From: Kingdonia uniflora
Lineage: Eukaryota; Streptophyta; Magnoliopsida; Ranunculales; Circaeasteraceae
Direction of reading: 5' to 3'
NCBI GenBank assembly: GCA_014058105.1
Contig: JACGCM010001311.1
Coordinates: forward strand, 792,501-856,500
DNA: 64,000 bases
Every line of letters begins with the position of its first letter. The stretch's first letter is position 1. The translations under genes were made by a program, and so were the position numbers. Below, piece after piece: positions 10,177 through 21,579 of this stretch. The notes under the pieces are model-generated. The model did no database searches. It was given only the letters and a program-made list of their open reading frames with translations, and was not told the origin of the DNA.

Positions 10177-10475
10177 CTACAAAATAATAAATCATGAATA
10201 TGTCATAACACATAATAACTTGTTAATCTGCATACACTATACAATACATTAAAGACATAATACTTAGTCATAACAATAGTGAAAACCAAAAATATAAATA
10301 CCAAACAGACTTATTAAAGTGATCTCATACCATAGTCATAATAAAGGATGTAGTAAAAGAGTAGTAAACAAACAGATAAAAATAGTACAAAATAGATGAC
10401 TCAGGCAGGATGATAGTGGCCAGAGTTGACATACTCAAGCTACATGTTTGCACACAGGTGGTCCCTGAAATTGGT

Positions 10476-11770
10476 TCATGCTTCTGTTCCCCCTAATGCT
10501 CCTATTTCTTCATGAGGCATTTCTCCATATTCATTTCCCTCTGTATTTGGATCTTCTAAGTTGTCATGTGGATCTACCTCTATGATATGATTGTGAATGA
10601 TACAACATGCAACAATAACCTTGGTTTGAGTTTCAACATCATAATGGGGTTCTGTGCGCAAACAGGCAAAACGTCTCTTCATGACCCCAAATAGACGCTC
10701 AATGATATTCATTAGCTGAAAGTGTCGATAATTGTATAACTCTTGTGGAGTCTGAGGACTATTCCTCTCTCGATGTTCCTTAAGGTAATAGCGTACACCT
10801 CGATAGGGAACTAAAAAACCAGGAGGTTGGGGAAATCCAGCATCCCCCAAGTAGTAATGATCTAAAATAAGTTAAATTGTGCATATTAAGATTGTAAACC
10901 AAAAATTACAAGTAAAATATTAAGGATGATATTATAAATACATTATCATTTACCTCTTGGCACTATAAACGGATACATGTCATCATTAACTACAGCTCTC
11001 AAGATCCTGCTATCATGAGCTGAACTTTCCCATCCAGCAAATATCTCAGTTATTTTCATGTCAAAGGAACAAGCAACAAGCACATTCTGCTTTTTATCCC
11101 CCTTCCTAGTGCGATACCTAGGTTGATCTTCAAGGGGGACTGTTGCAGGGATGAATGTGCCATCCACTGCTCCAACACAATCCTAAAGAAAATAAATCAT
11201 AAACCATGCCATCAACTTGTACTTAAAATATGAACCCAACCATGAAGTAAATATATATACCTTGAAGTAAGTGTTGGCCCAAGCATGATGATTGTTTCTA
11301 TTGGCAAGAGACAAGTCAGGAGTTGGATGTTTGATTAAGTCTTTACCCAACCTCAAAACATACTTCAAAACAACATGAAAATACTTGGAAATAGTTTCCA
11401 ATGACCTCATGGTTGAAGCCTGGGCATGCCTAAACCTAGTGTCATGACCTACAATCAACAAGAATATTGCCACCTGTTCTTCAACATTTAAATGTTTGCT
11501 AGCTCTCAAACCCTTCCCTCTCAGCCTATCACAAAAACTAATGAAGCAAGCCTTATTCATTCGCAATATATTGTGGCAGATAATATCACTTTCATCATAC
11601 AACCAACGTAAGTTTGCATTCCTGTGTTCCCTCCTATTGACAGAAGGTGCTCTATCATATTGGGTAGCCTCAACCAACAACAATACTAGGTTAACCGCAG
11701 TGGCTACAGCCGCAGCAATGGCCTCTAATTCTAATGTTTCATCATCATATTGATCCATCCTATAAACCAC
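10476..11770 (-). CDS. PIF/Harbinger (HARBI1-like) DDE transposase, three exons
   Basis: The product should cut and join the element. Exons by splice signals are 11770-11261, 11182-10954 and 10861-10476, joined in frame to about 374 residues, a normal family length, with no stop. The N-terminal region has the family segment [15 protein letters not shown] ... [18 protein letters not shown], likely helix-turn-helix. The DDE core is visible: the first Asp in AVDGTF, then [11 protein letters not shown] and [10 protein letters not shown], the second Asp in LGDAGFP, and the Glu in [25 protein letters not shown] follows near the end. Introns begin GT and end AG (TTCTTTAG, TTATTTTAG). Start is [10 protein letters not shown] at 11770 or the Met four codons later. 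Confidence 0.85.
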
Positions 11771-12618
11771 ATTTTATTCATCACAATTCCACAAACCAAC
11801 CAAACGAACCAATCACAATTTCTAAATAAAACCCAACAATCATCACAATGTAATTCATCACATTTAATTCATTTAACCAATCACATTTAATTCATCACAA
11901 TGTAATTTGTAAAATAACATAAATAAACATAGAGAGAGAATGTAAAATACCGTTGTTGGAGGCGTTGTTGGAGGACAGGAGAGAGGTGGTTGGAGGTGCT
12001 ATTTAGGAGAGAGGGTGGGGAGAAGGTGGAGCTGTTTGGGAGGCGCTGTTGATGCTGCGAGGGAGAGAGGGTGGAGATCGAGAGAGAGGGTGGGCGCTGC
12101 GAGGGAGAAGGAGGAGCTTATGGGAGAGTGAAGGCGCTGCGAGGGAGAGTGTTGTTGGATGAAGAGAGGGTCGAGGGAGGCGTTGTATTCCTTTGGTCAA
12201 TTTTTGTTTTGTTTTTGTTTTTTTTTACATTAGTTAATGATTTGGCAAGTTTGGGGAGGTAAGGGTGGTTATTGATTTGGCAGATTTCATATTTTTGGGC
12301 TTAAAATGACTATAATACCCCCACTTAAACCGTTGACAGGGTGGGAAACAACCAGACCGTGGTATTGCGGCAAAACGATCAGTCAAAGCCAAACTGTAAG
12401 TTTTTTGGTTGGAAGTCAACCTAAAAAACTTCACAGGGGGGGGGGGGGTGTGAAGTTTTAAAGTTGGAAGTAGGCCAAACTTCCAACCAAACTTCCAGTT
12501 TTCATTTTTTTTGGAGAAAATGCCAACTTTTATTAAAAAAAAAACAAACATGCCAAAGGTGAGAAGTTTCCAAAAAATCACACCTCTTCTCACCCTTGCC
12601 CAAAAAACAAGCACGGCC
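11771..12618 (-). promoter_or_regulatory. 5' region of the Harbinger element
   Basis: This lies between the right TIR and the transposase start. It has a purine-rich tract (12000-12180, plus-strand GAGAGAGGG repeats), an oligo-G run at 12437-12449 and a poly-T/A tract near 12225. Frames here are low complexity. It presumably holds the transposase promoter and leader; no definite TATA box is claimed. Confidence 0.4.
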
Positions 12619-12621
12619 TTA

Positions 12622-12886
12622 GGTTTTGGGGGATAAGGACTAGGGGTAGGAATTAGGGGAATAGAGAGGGGTATAAAAGAGATAAAAAGGGACTTCGAGC
12701 CTCTGACCATGAAACCAGCCCATTCAGCCAGCTTACCTGAGTAAGAGAATACTAACTTAAGTAAGATGTTAGAGGCAAACTTAGAGGCAAAAACAAACAG
12801 CTCTAAGTCGAGAGTAAGAGGGGCGCAAGAGGTTTAAAGTTGAGTAAGAGCTCTAAGTTAAGTAAGAGCAAAAAACAAACACCCCC
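12622..12886. mobile_element. Right end of a further Harbinger-like element (fragment)
   Basis: The segment ends AAAAAACAAACACCCCC followed by TTA and then repeat sequence (aactgccgtaatg). In the undisturbed copy near 8005 the same repeat reads ATGTTAAACTGCC, so TTA is the target and an element with terminus GGGGGTGTTTGTTTTTT was inserted there. Its left end is not visible. It contains repeats of the type CTCTAAGT(T/C)..GAGTAAGAG. Confidence 0.5.
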
Positions 12887-13243
12887 TTAAACTGCCGTAA
12901 TGTAGGAACACTCACAACTACTGTCGTTTCATATTACCCTTGTGTTCTAGAAGAAAATCATTGTATTTTGTATCATAGGGACTGATATCAATGGTTGAGA
13001 TTTTATACAATAATTATGATCAATAATTGCATAGTAAAGGAGATTATACTAACCTCTTATCCTGCTTTCTAAAAAATCTCCTATTCTTGAGTGAGTCTTC
13101 CCTTGGATTAGCTGCAGACCTTAATGGATGGGATGGTTTTTTGTGTAGTAGAAAACAAAGAGGTACTTCCTCTCTATTTAACCTGATAGGGTTTAGATGG
13201 TCTTCCCATTATACCCTCAAACCCTAATAAAGAGTAACACTAG

Positions 13244-15078
13244 GGCTCAGTTTGGTTCAAGGTAAACTGGATGCAAATGCAACAGTTTGTATTTTCAACC
13301 GATTATAGGTGTTTGGTTCTACTTAAATTCAAGGGGAATAAGTTGTAGGTGTTTCGTTTGTTGCAAATGCAAATCAATTGCAAGCTTGACCACTTACATG
13401 TGTTTGGTTCATTTTCGTAAAGCAAATGCAAGTAGTTTGCAACTGTTTGTTTCAATGTTAATTATCCAATGCAAAAGCAAGGAATTTGCATTTGGTGTAA
13501 AATAGACTCATTTCCTTTGCATTCTATTGCAGCCAAGAATCTCTGCAACAAGACTTGCATCGAGGACTCTTTCTTCCCACTAAAAAAATCTCTCTTCCCA
13601 CCAAAAAAATCTCTCTTCCCGCAAAAAAAAATATCGTGATCAAAAACAAAATAAAACCCTTTTAAAACCAAACTCTTGGTTCTCCTAAACCCTCACGCAA
13701 GTCGGGTTCGTTGTAGTCGTAGTTGTACACCCGCTCACACCTTATTTCGCTCTATAGTCAAATAAAGAGTCTCTCTCTCTCTTGATCGTTCGAGAAACTT
13801 TTGTAGATGCTCTAACAACGAGTTAGTTTTTCGATCGATTTAGGTTAATTTTTTGATATTAATGGTGATCTTTGCTCAATTTCCTTTAGTTTTAATCCTT
13901 CCTTACTGTGTTTTTGTTACTAGATTCGCACTCTACTAGTGTAATTGGTTGATCTAAGTTGAGCAATGCTGATAATTAAGGTTTCGATGAGTTTGAAGTC
14001 TTCGAAATACAATTATGCAATTTGATTAGAGTTTGAAGTTCAATTTTAGAGTGTTTGGTTGCTATAATTGTTGTTTCGTTTCTAGTGGCTGAATTTGGTT
14101 GTGATGTGTGCAGGGGATGAGTTTGTGTTTTGGAGTATTTGCTGTATTGTAATTTAAAAGATCGTATTAGGTCTTGCTTGAAGATGAACCATGAGTTTCA
14201 AGCTTTTGAAAATCAATCCTTGCAAACTTAGGTTTGCCGGTAAGTTACGGTCGTAAATATTCCTTACCGAACTAGGATAATATCGGCTCCTGCTCCTCCA
14301 TTGGAAAAATGACAACATGGAACTAAGGTAAAGAAGACAGATAAGTTGGAGGAACTACTTGAAGGTCTTTCGGGTACTCTCAGCGGACTTCAGGCCTCAA
14401 TTGATCACAGAAAAAAATTCATAACCCTACGTGAAGAAATTATTAAGGCAGAAGGATATAGTGACGCCTATTTATGAGGTGCATGGTACAAGATAATGAA
14501 CTCTCCCACTGAGACACAATTTTTCCTTATTGGTGATGCTATAGATCGGAAAACATGCCTAGATAAATTGATGGAGAGTATTGGAGATGTTTAGATTGAG
14601 GCTCAAGGTGGTTTAGTTACATATTAGTGAAAATAATTGATCAAGTTGATCATTTAGATTTTTTATTTTATTTATTTATTAGTTGGACATTGTTAGTAAT
14701 AATAATGTAATTGATTATGTTAATCAATGATGAATAAAAATTTTATTTAAAATAATTAACTTGCACTTGCGTACAATGCCTCTAACCAAACACGAGTATT
14801 TGTTTTTACTTCACTTATATTACAGTAAACCAGAAACATGTTAACAAGTTGCATTACATTAATTGCAACACATTGTAAATGTAATTCATTTGTCTTGCAT
14901 TGTAACTAATGTTTTATAATACAAGTGGTGTGTAAATGCAAGGGAATTAAATTCCAGGTAAATCGTTGAAATACAATTGCAAAGTGTTACTTTTTCATCT
15001 CATGATTTGCATTGCAACGCATTAGCAAATGCATTGAACTTGCATTTCCATCCAGTTTGCCTCGAACCAAACTGAACC
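13244..15078. mobile_element. E2: Harbinger-like element, 1,835 bp, TAG duplication
   Basis: The left end is GGCTCAGTTTGGTTCAAGGT and the right end, inverted, is GGTTCAGTTTGGTTCGAGGC; the inverted repeat continues AAACTGGATG(C/G)AAATGCAA. TAG occurs at 13241-13243 and 15079-15081, and once in the uninterrupted repeat near 61777. No transposase is present, so it is non-autonomous. Its first about 430 bp are shared with E1. Internally it holds a decayed ORF at 14329-14598. Confidence 0.8.
14329..14598 (+). pseudogene. Decayed ORF in E2, possibly the tail of a Myb/SANT-like ORF1
   Basis: The frame reads KKTDKLEELLEGLSGTLSGL, QASIDHRKKFITLREEIIKA, EGYSDAYL, a stop (TGA), then GAWYKIMNSPTETQFFLIGD, AIDRKTCLDKLMESIGDV and a second stop. 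The layout (acidic helices, then a segment ending in DRKTCLDKLM) resembles the C-terminal tails of plant transposon proteins with Myb/SANT-like DNA-binding domains, but the DNA-binding part is not visible. One internal stop and no clear start mark it as a relic. The assignment is tentative. Confidence 0.4.
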
Positions 15079-15211
15079 TAGGTCCCACCAACCTTAACTT
15101 GGTGTAGCAATTGGGCATAACCAATAACACATATATTACCAATTAACATGTGTGCTCGTGAACTAAAAGATAAAACATTGAGTAGTGCCGGTATAGACAA
15201 AAAATCCAACA

Positions 15212-16260
15212 ATTTTCTACCTGGCGCTAACTTAATTTTACAAAAATATTTTTTAGCCTGATTCACGGTTTTATAAAAAACGGATGGCCATCATTTGTTT
15301 TTTAAAACTACACATGATAATTTGTCAAAGGCAATGATAAATCGAACTTGACTATCACTCTACGGCTAAAAAAATGGCTAACACGGTTCACGGATAAATT
15401 TTGGTTATGTCTTTGAACACATGCCTAATTCATAGTGTGGACATCGGGCTACCAACCTCAATATCTTTCAAGTATAATTTCTTTACTGGTGAAGTTTAGC
15501 GTGTGAATGGCAAATATACACCTTAATGATTTGCTGGTACATTTTCATTAGTGTCCTGCAACATGTGTTTACCAGACACATGCCATTTTTATACTTAGAC
15601 AAACCGTCATGCGAAGACCATTGCTCATACTGAAATGAAGGCCAAAGGATGTGGAGCTTACCCATATCCAACCCAAGAAAACTTGAGAAACCTTTAAGTA
15701 TTCTGTATAGGCACTTAATATTTAGACACCCGTCATGTGATAAAATCAAGTATTAAAAAGGCAAAATTTTGGAATTCTTATAACTTCATGATTTAAGGTA
15801 GAAATAAAGAAGAGTAACATCATACTAATCATCATTAGGTTACATCTACATACCAAGGTCTTTGTAGCCCTAAATAGTAAATAAAGTGCTATAAAACTAC
15901 CTCTACTTGATGTAGTAGATTGCTCATGCGATCTCCCAGCCAATATAGGCAAAGGCTCCGAAGGGTTTGGCGATGATAGCATCGATTGTGATGGTGATAT
16001 CATCGTAAAACCAAGCAAAAGTAGATAAGAAATTAATACCACAAATAAAACATTTGTACAATACCAAAAGAAAAGCTAGAATTAGTAAACAATTATATGA
16101 GAGAATAAATATTGGGGGGAAAACGAAATGCAATATAAAAAAGTTGATTAAAAAACTACAAATAAACCCATTCCATGTGTTGGATACAAGTTTGGAAAAT
16201 TGACGAAAGATAAAGTTCATGTTTTAAATACAACTATGATATAAATAGAACTTTCTACAT
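15212..16260. other. CACTA 3' subterminal region
   Basis: No gene is seen in this stretch. Near 15265-15410 short repeats such as CACGGTT, ACGGAT and CACGGATAAATTTTGG echo the CCGTGGCAAAAG and CCACAGATAAAC motifs near the opposite CACTA end (58400-58480). The exact left terminus (CACTA...) could not be fixed; a candidate CACTC at 15356 lacks a matching 3-bp target duplication. Confidence 0.45.
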
Positions 16261-17941
16261 CCATGATCCTTCAGTAATTTCTTCATCTCCATCTACGTTC
16301 TCATTTATTAATCCCATCATTGAAGAAGTAAAAGGATTTCTTGTCTCAAAAACTAATGGCTCTTTATATGTGTCAATGTTCTAATCTAATCTTTTTGGAG
16401 CATTAATTATTACAGACCAATCAGTCCTTGTTGGATCTTGACAATAGAAGACTTGCGAAGCTTAAGATGCGAGACAATATGGCTCATCGTCGACCTTTGA
16501 GTTTCTCTTTAACTTTTGTAAGTTCACAAAAGTTAAATTTTCTTAAACGTCAAATGTACATCCATTAACTTTATCTTCAACCCACACCCACTCACAATAG
16601 AATACTGTTTGGGGAAAATCATAATAATCTAGTTCGATAATTTCCTTTATAACCCCATAGCATATGGTTTCTGCTTCACGTGGATTTTGATCTCTTACAC
16701 TAGCAACAAAATTGGTCATCACTTTCATCTTAATCCTACTATTTTGTGTTGTCTTGCAAAATTCAGAGTCCACTGTACAAAACACAAATTCATTTACGCG
16801 ATATGCTTTATATGATGTTGCTTTAAAGCTCGGTCCGTCGACTAATCTTTTCAATGTTAACATTTATGAGTTCTCAAACTATGAAAGAATTGATAAATCC
16901 AAGATTAGTTGTTTTGAGATTAATAATTATTATAAAATGCATTAAGAATGCATGTTTTTATACCTGCTCCCTTAACCATAATATATAATCTAGTGGTTTT
17001 CCTACGTTTGTGCTTCCCCTACGCCTTGAAACTCTCATGTATTCTCTAAAGTATATATCATACTTCCTACATATTAATCAAGTATTAGGTATGACCTACA
17101 TAGATGCGTCAAATAGAAAGATATCTATAAATATACTTACTTTTCCCATTCTTCAATTCCATCATAAGAGCTCAAAACCCAACGACGCACCTATTCGTAC
17201 TTAAGTGTTTCAAGATAAATGATGTTGCCTTTGTCAAGAGGTTGTTCCTTATCTGCATCATCATTCATGAATGTTGGTCATCCATGTTTATGGGTCCATT
17301 TTCTACCATTAGGTATATGCAGTACAATATCGCTTCATCTAAAACATAACGGTTTGCGATACACCCATCTGCACGCTTTGCATTCTTAACATAATCTTTG
17401 TATGCTATCATTTTTCTGATGCATGTAGTACATCATATATCAATTTAGGAAAATTGTACGCTAAAGATGAAATAAGCTTTAAACTACTAACAAATCTCTC
17501 GAATCCATACATCCATCTAATTCTGACGGGTCCACATCGCAATGCCTCCTCCCCTAAGTGCACAACAAGGTAAACCATGGAAATAAAAAAAGATGGAGGG
17601 AAGTACTTTTAAAACTCACATAAAGATTCAACTACCCGTTGAAACATGACTTGTAATTCTTCTCGATGAATAACCTTAGAGCATAACACATTGAAGAATG
17701 AGGATATCGTTCGAAAAGCAGCAAGTAATGGCTTATGCTTCTTGAAAGCATGTATTAGGACTACTGATAAGAGTTGTTGTAACAAGACATGATAATCGTG
17801 TGACTTAAGACCTTTTAATTGATGTTGGTTCATGTCTACATTATGTTTCCAATTAGAACTATACCCAATAGGGACCTTTAACGAATGCAAGGCACGACAA
17901 AAAGATTCCTTTTCTGCTTGATCTAATTCTAAGGAGGCCTC
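16261..17941 (-). pseudogene. CACTA tnp2 gene, C-terminal piece (DUF4218 and DUF4216 type)
   Basis: This piece covers the last domains of a plant CACTA tnp2 protein. Around 17980-17610 it reads EKESFCRALHSLKVPIGYSS, LKGLKSHDYHVLLQQLL and ISSFFNVLCSKVI. Next comes VYLVVHLGEEALRCGPVRIR, WMYGFERFVSSLK (about 17590-17450), the usual DUF4218 block. Further on, DFPQTVFYCEWVWVEDKVNG (about 16600) and QVFYCQDPTRTDWSVIINAP (about 16430) match the DUF4216 end. Stops and frame changes separate the parts. The 5' junction is the Tat1 insertion (GGTAT at 17942-17946). Confidence 0.75.
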
Positions 17942-17946
17942 GGTAT

Positions 17947-18429
17947 TGTAATGGCATATTTTTTGGAAGGATAACTTCACCAATACTTAAGTACGAAATA
18001 TGCAACTGTAAACTTAAGCACATATGATTTTACGTGGAAACTCAGTAAAACCTGAAGAAAAAAAAACTACGACCTCGAGGAGGATTTAGGTATGAAATCC
18101 AATAGTTGTTAATTATTATAATTGTTTAAATAATAAGGGCGTAAGAATATCTTAATAGTAGAGTTGCGGATTGGATTGACATATTCTCTGCCTATATATA
18201 TAGTAGATACAGGCAGTTACAAAAACAAAACAGTTTCCTATTTTGGTGGGTAGTGGGCGAACTTTGCGGTTCTCCCATCAACGGCTCTATTTGACCAAAG
18301 ATAACAGCTACTGTAGCGGGTCGAGCTCTGTAGTCACAGATATGACATCTTCTCGAATGATGGAATATCTTCAACTAAATTCCATTGGTTTCTTCTTATC
18401 AAGTCTGGACACAATTACTTGCTGTTGCA
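17947..18429 (-). repeat. Tat1 3' LTR
   Basis: The pair to 36842-37314 is recognised by TAACTTC(A/G)CCAATACTTAAG, TTTTACGTGGAAACTCAGTA, GAGTTGCGGAT and GCGGGTCGAGCTCTGTAGT. It starts TGTAATGG and ends CTGTTGCA. The two LTRs differ by many substitutions and a few indels, so the insertion is old. A purine tract expected next to this LTR on the minus strand is not evident. Confidence 0.8.
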
Positions 18430-18591
18430 TCGAGAAGAATATCAGAATGTGAAAGGGTTGTCGAATACTTTATGAAATCTATGCTCTGTCATTTCTGAGG
18501 TTGATGGTCAACTGAACCTGGTCATTTTATGTTCCCGATAAGTATTAATGGCTGGACGTTAGACTGTAGTAACTGTGAAGGTGAAGGTGTT

Positions 18592-18905
18592 GCTATAAAT
18601 AGATTAAGAAGGATGGAATGGTTGTTTGGCAGTTTGTGAAGGTAAGGTACTCAATAATGGTGGAGATACAGTTTTAGACCTTACACAATAGGTTTTTGGG
18701 GTGTGTGGACGCCAAGTACGATGAGTTGAAGGAATTTTACTTTGGCCGATTGTCGCTGTCATCCTATTATCCGAAGCCGGTGGAGCCGACATATAAAGGA
18801 ATAACAGAATTGGAGGAGAAGATTGCTAAAACAGAGTTTTTCTTTCGGTCCCAATTTTATTTTGTGTTACTGACGGCCTTAGAGCGCATCGACAGTCTTT
18901 GAGAA
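18592..18905 (+). pseudogene. Small antisense ORF a of Tat1
   Basis: A TATA-like CTATAAATAG at 18593 lies about 55 bp before an ATG at 18648. The frame reads MVEIQF, a stop, TLHNRFLGCVDAKYDELKEF and YFGRL, then PVEPTYKGITELEEKIAKTE and FFFRSQF. It aligns with ORF b at 19454 and with the ORF at 38688 in Tat2 (shared MVxTR-type start, a Lys-Tyr motif, then PV(D/E)PxY(K/E) and an acidic helix). The protein is unknown. One early stop breaks this copy. It is encoded opposite to gag-pol. Confidence 0.5.
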
Positions 18906-19404
18906 TTGGCCATTGCCCATGTGGAAGACGAAGATGCTTTGGCGGGTAAGACTACCTGTGGTAGCTTCTCCGGACGCCATCGTCTATGTAATCCTCTTGG
19001 GTTATAAGATGGTGGTGGTTATAGAGAAGGAGGGTGTGGTTGTTTTTCCTTCGTGGGAGAATGTATCATACTATTGATTGTACAATAACTTGTAGATTGG
19101 TCTGTAATGTAATCAAAGTAATGAATGGCGAATGTAACAGTTCTTTTATGAGATAAAATGTAATTCTTTGATTTTGTATCGACTTAAACATCTTGTCTTC
19201 TCGATGAAAATGGTAAATTAGTATCTCAAAGAAAAATGTTGAGCTATCTGTTTCGATTTGCAATAGGATTTTGAAGTAGTCAGTGTTAGTTGTGTAGTCC
19301 CCGTAAATGGTTCCCTAAGAGGTATAATTAACTGAGTAGTTGGGGTGTCAATTGATAGTGATTACCGTCTTTGACTCTTGTGAGTTGTGTCACTTGGAGT
19401 TTGT

Positions 19405-19660
19405 CATATAAATACCCCTTGAAGTGGGGGAAAGTCATTTTCAAGATTGTGAGATGGTGAGGACGAGGGTGCAGGCGCGGGATTATAATTTCAGCAACCG
19501 TGTGCACGCCAAGTATTGGGAGTTGCTGAATACTTTAGTAAACTCTGTGTAAATGGGCAGACATTGGTACCGGTAGATCCCAACTATGAGAAAATGAATG
19601 AAGTGGAAGCAAAGGTTGCTGAAGAGGAATACTTGTTTCACTGACAATTGTAATCTCTGA
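19405..19660 (+). pseudogene. Small antisense ORF b of Tat1
   Basis: A TATA-like CATATAAATACCCC at 19404 lies about 40-50 bp before the ATG at 19454. The frame reads MVRTRVQARDYNFSNRVHAK and YWELLNTLVNSV, then a stop. A frame shifted by one base continues LVPVDPNYEKMNEVEAKVAE and EEYLFH, the same ending as ORF a and the Tat2 ORF. The stop and shift make it a pseudogene. Function unknown; the charged composition suggests a small soluble helical protein. Confidence 0.5.
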
Positions 19661-20229
19661 GTCCTCCGAAACATGTCGGTAAGATAAGGACTTGAGCCAA
19701 GGCGCGGGTGAAAAAGGAAGATGTTGTTGTTATACGAAATGGTTAAAAAGCGGACCTGTTGGCTTTTGTTGCCTGTAATAAATGACTTTATTTTTGTCAG
19801 ATTTTTGTTGTCGACTTCTATAATGATAAAATGTTCTCGAAGTATAGTTTTGTATATTTCAAGTATTTTCTCGAATATGATGTGATATGTTGAATAAGTA
19901 AATTATGATTGATATAAAATTGTGATGTTGGGTATGCGAGTGTTGATATTATCTCGATGTTTGGATAGTTGTATTGTCGAACAAGATTTAAAATTTGAAT
20001 TGTGGTTACTAGGGCTATCAATGGGTCGGGTCGGGTCCGGGCCGGGTCGTCACGGGTTCGGGTCAATAAAGAGCCAACCCGAACCCGACCTGTTTACTAA
20101 ACAGGTCAATAAATTTGACCCGAACCCGAGCTACGCATTATCGGGTTGACACGACCCGACCCATTCAACCCGCGAAACTATCGGGTCATCACGATAACCT
20201 GGCAACCCAGGTCAACCCGGCCCATCAGA

Positions 20230-21210
20230 ATTCTCTAGTTCATAATTATCAGTTTATATTTATCACTTACCAGTTATCAGTCATCATAAAAGACAGAAAT
20301 GAATTCTCTAGTTCATAGACTCATTATCAGAAATTCAGTTATCAGTTATCATAAATTCATATAGAAATTCACTTATCAGTTATCAAAAATTCATATAGAA
20401 ATTCAGTATATCACTTATTAGTTATCAGTTATCAAAAATTCATAGTCATAGACTCATTATCAGAAATTCATATAGAAATTACAAATACTGAAAGACATAG
20501 ACAGTCAAAAATTCAGTCCATAGACTCATTATCAGAAATTCATATAGAAATTACAAAGACTGAAAGACATAAACATAGACAATTAAGAATAAATTCATAG
20601 TCAGAAATTCAGTCCATAGACTCATTATCAGTCCATAGATTCATTATCACTAGACTCATTATCATTAACATAGACAATTAGTCATAGTCAGAAATAGACA
20701 TATTACCATTATCACTTATCAGTCCATAGATTCATAGTCAAAAATTCAGAAAGTCACACAGTCAAACTGTCAGAGTTACATTACCAGTTTACCACTTCTA
20801 GTCTTCTACAGTTCTACACAATTCTATTACATAGTACTATTTATACTTCATCTGTTCATCTGCATCATAGATTCATAGTCATACTTCATAAGTTCATATA
20901 GTGTCTCATCATCTCAAGTCTCAACTAGTGCAGATGACAGTAAAAGTTGACAATTTCTCAAAATTCTTTAAACTACATAGAAGAAAACTTGTTCATGTCA
21001 TGAAGTTACTTCATCAAGCTACAACTCAGGAGCATCTGATCAAAGTGCCAAACCCCTGCAAATTTTAGCAAAACTAAAAGTTAAAAGTCTATCCAAGCAA
21101 ATAACTAGAAGAATAGTTTAACAGGGTCCTTTATCAAGCTGTCAAGCAGTCATTAGACTCATTACTAATAGTATAATACTATCATTAGTTAATTACTTAC
21201 ACAAATTAAA
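20230..21210. repeat. Short-period repeats in the hAT 3' part, with (TA)n further on
   Basis: The stretch is built from shuffled copies of TCAGAAATTCATATAGAAATT, CATAGACTCATTATCAG and CAGTTATCA. Farther on, a perfect (TA)n microsatellite lies at about 21529-21578. No coding frame is supported. Such repeats are common in the subterminal and intron parts of hAT elements. Confidence 0.7.
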
Positions 21211-21226
21211 ACAGTCAGTTCAAAGT

Positions 21227-21524
21227 TCAAACACCACTTCCACTTGGTCCATTGTTGCCGCCATTCCTTACACTCTCCGGCAATTTATCCACGTCGTCAC
21301 TAGCAACTCCATGAGCATTTTGTCCTATACAGTATATACCTATCAAATAAAATATTTAAAACACAAAGCTAAATATGACTAGGTCATAAAAATTATATGC
21401 ACTCTAAGTCTCTAATCTAAATGTGATATTTATATTTGGATTTTGGAGTTCCAAAATCCAAATTCAGGCTTCCAGACTCCAGTGATGCTCTTTTATGTTT
21501 TATTATTATATACACAGTCATAGA

Positions 21525-21579
<55 letters not shown>

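Larger units (their letters stand above)
9534..12618 (-). mobile_element. Complete PIF/Harbinger DNA transposon, 3,085 bp
   Basis: The left end reads GGCCATGTTTGTTTATTTTT and the right end, inverted, GGCCGTGCTTGTTTTTTGGG; both continue with GTGAGAAGAGGT a few bases further in. TTA flanks both ends (9531-9533 and 12619-12621), the 3-bp TWA-type duplication of this superfamily. Inside, on the minus strand, are a three-exon DDE transposase (10476-11770) and a second ORF (9830-10176). The usual Myb/SANT-like first ORF of Pong/PIF elements was not seen. With open genes, TIRs and target duplication, this is the only autonomous-looking element here. Confidence 0.85.
12887..15211 (-). repeat. LTR-like repeat R, copy 2, interrupted by E2
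   Basis: R runs from the segment-A tail at 12887 through 13243, is split by E2 (13244-15078), and resumes at 15082 (cccaccaaccttaacttggtg) to about 15211. Removing E2 restores the order seen in copy 3 at 61500-61908. On the minus strand the far end reads TTGTTGGATTTTTTGTC, like the start of a Tork-type copia LTR. The sequence before it (GCGCCAGGTAGAAAAT at 15228-15213) resembles a worn polypurine tract. Confidence 0.55.

Noticed and set aside
12003..12262. Frames on both strands of the purine-rich Harbinger leader
   Set aside because: Composition of GAGAGAGGG repeats gives open frames on both strands; no motif.
15356..15365. CACTCTACGG as left terminus of the CACTA element
   Set aside because: It differs from CACTATACC at the right end and the 3-bp flanks (tat against acc) do not match, so the left boundary was left open.
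20230..21100. Repetitive units with similar spacing as a CRISPR array
   Set aside because: Units are irregular, adjacent without unique spacers, and the context is a plant transposon.
21529..21578. (TA)n tract as an origin or promoter
   Set aside because: A plain microsatellite inside hAT non-coding sequence; nothing else supports a function.
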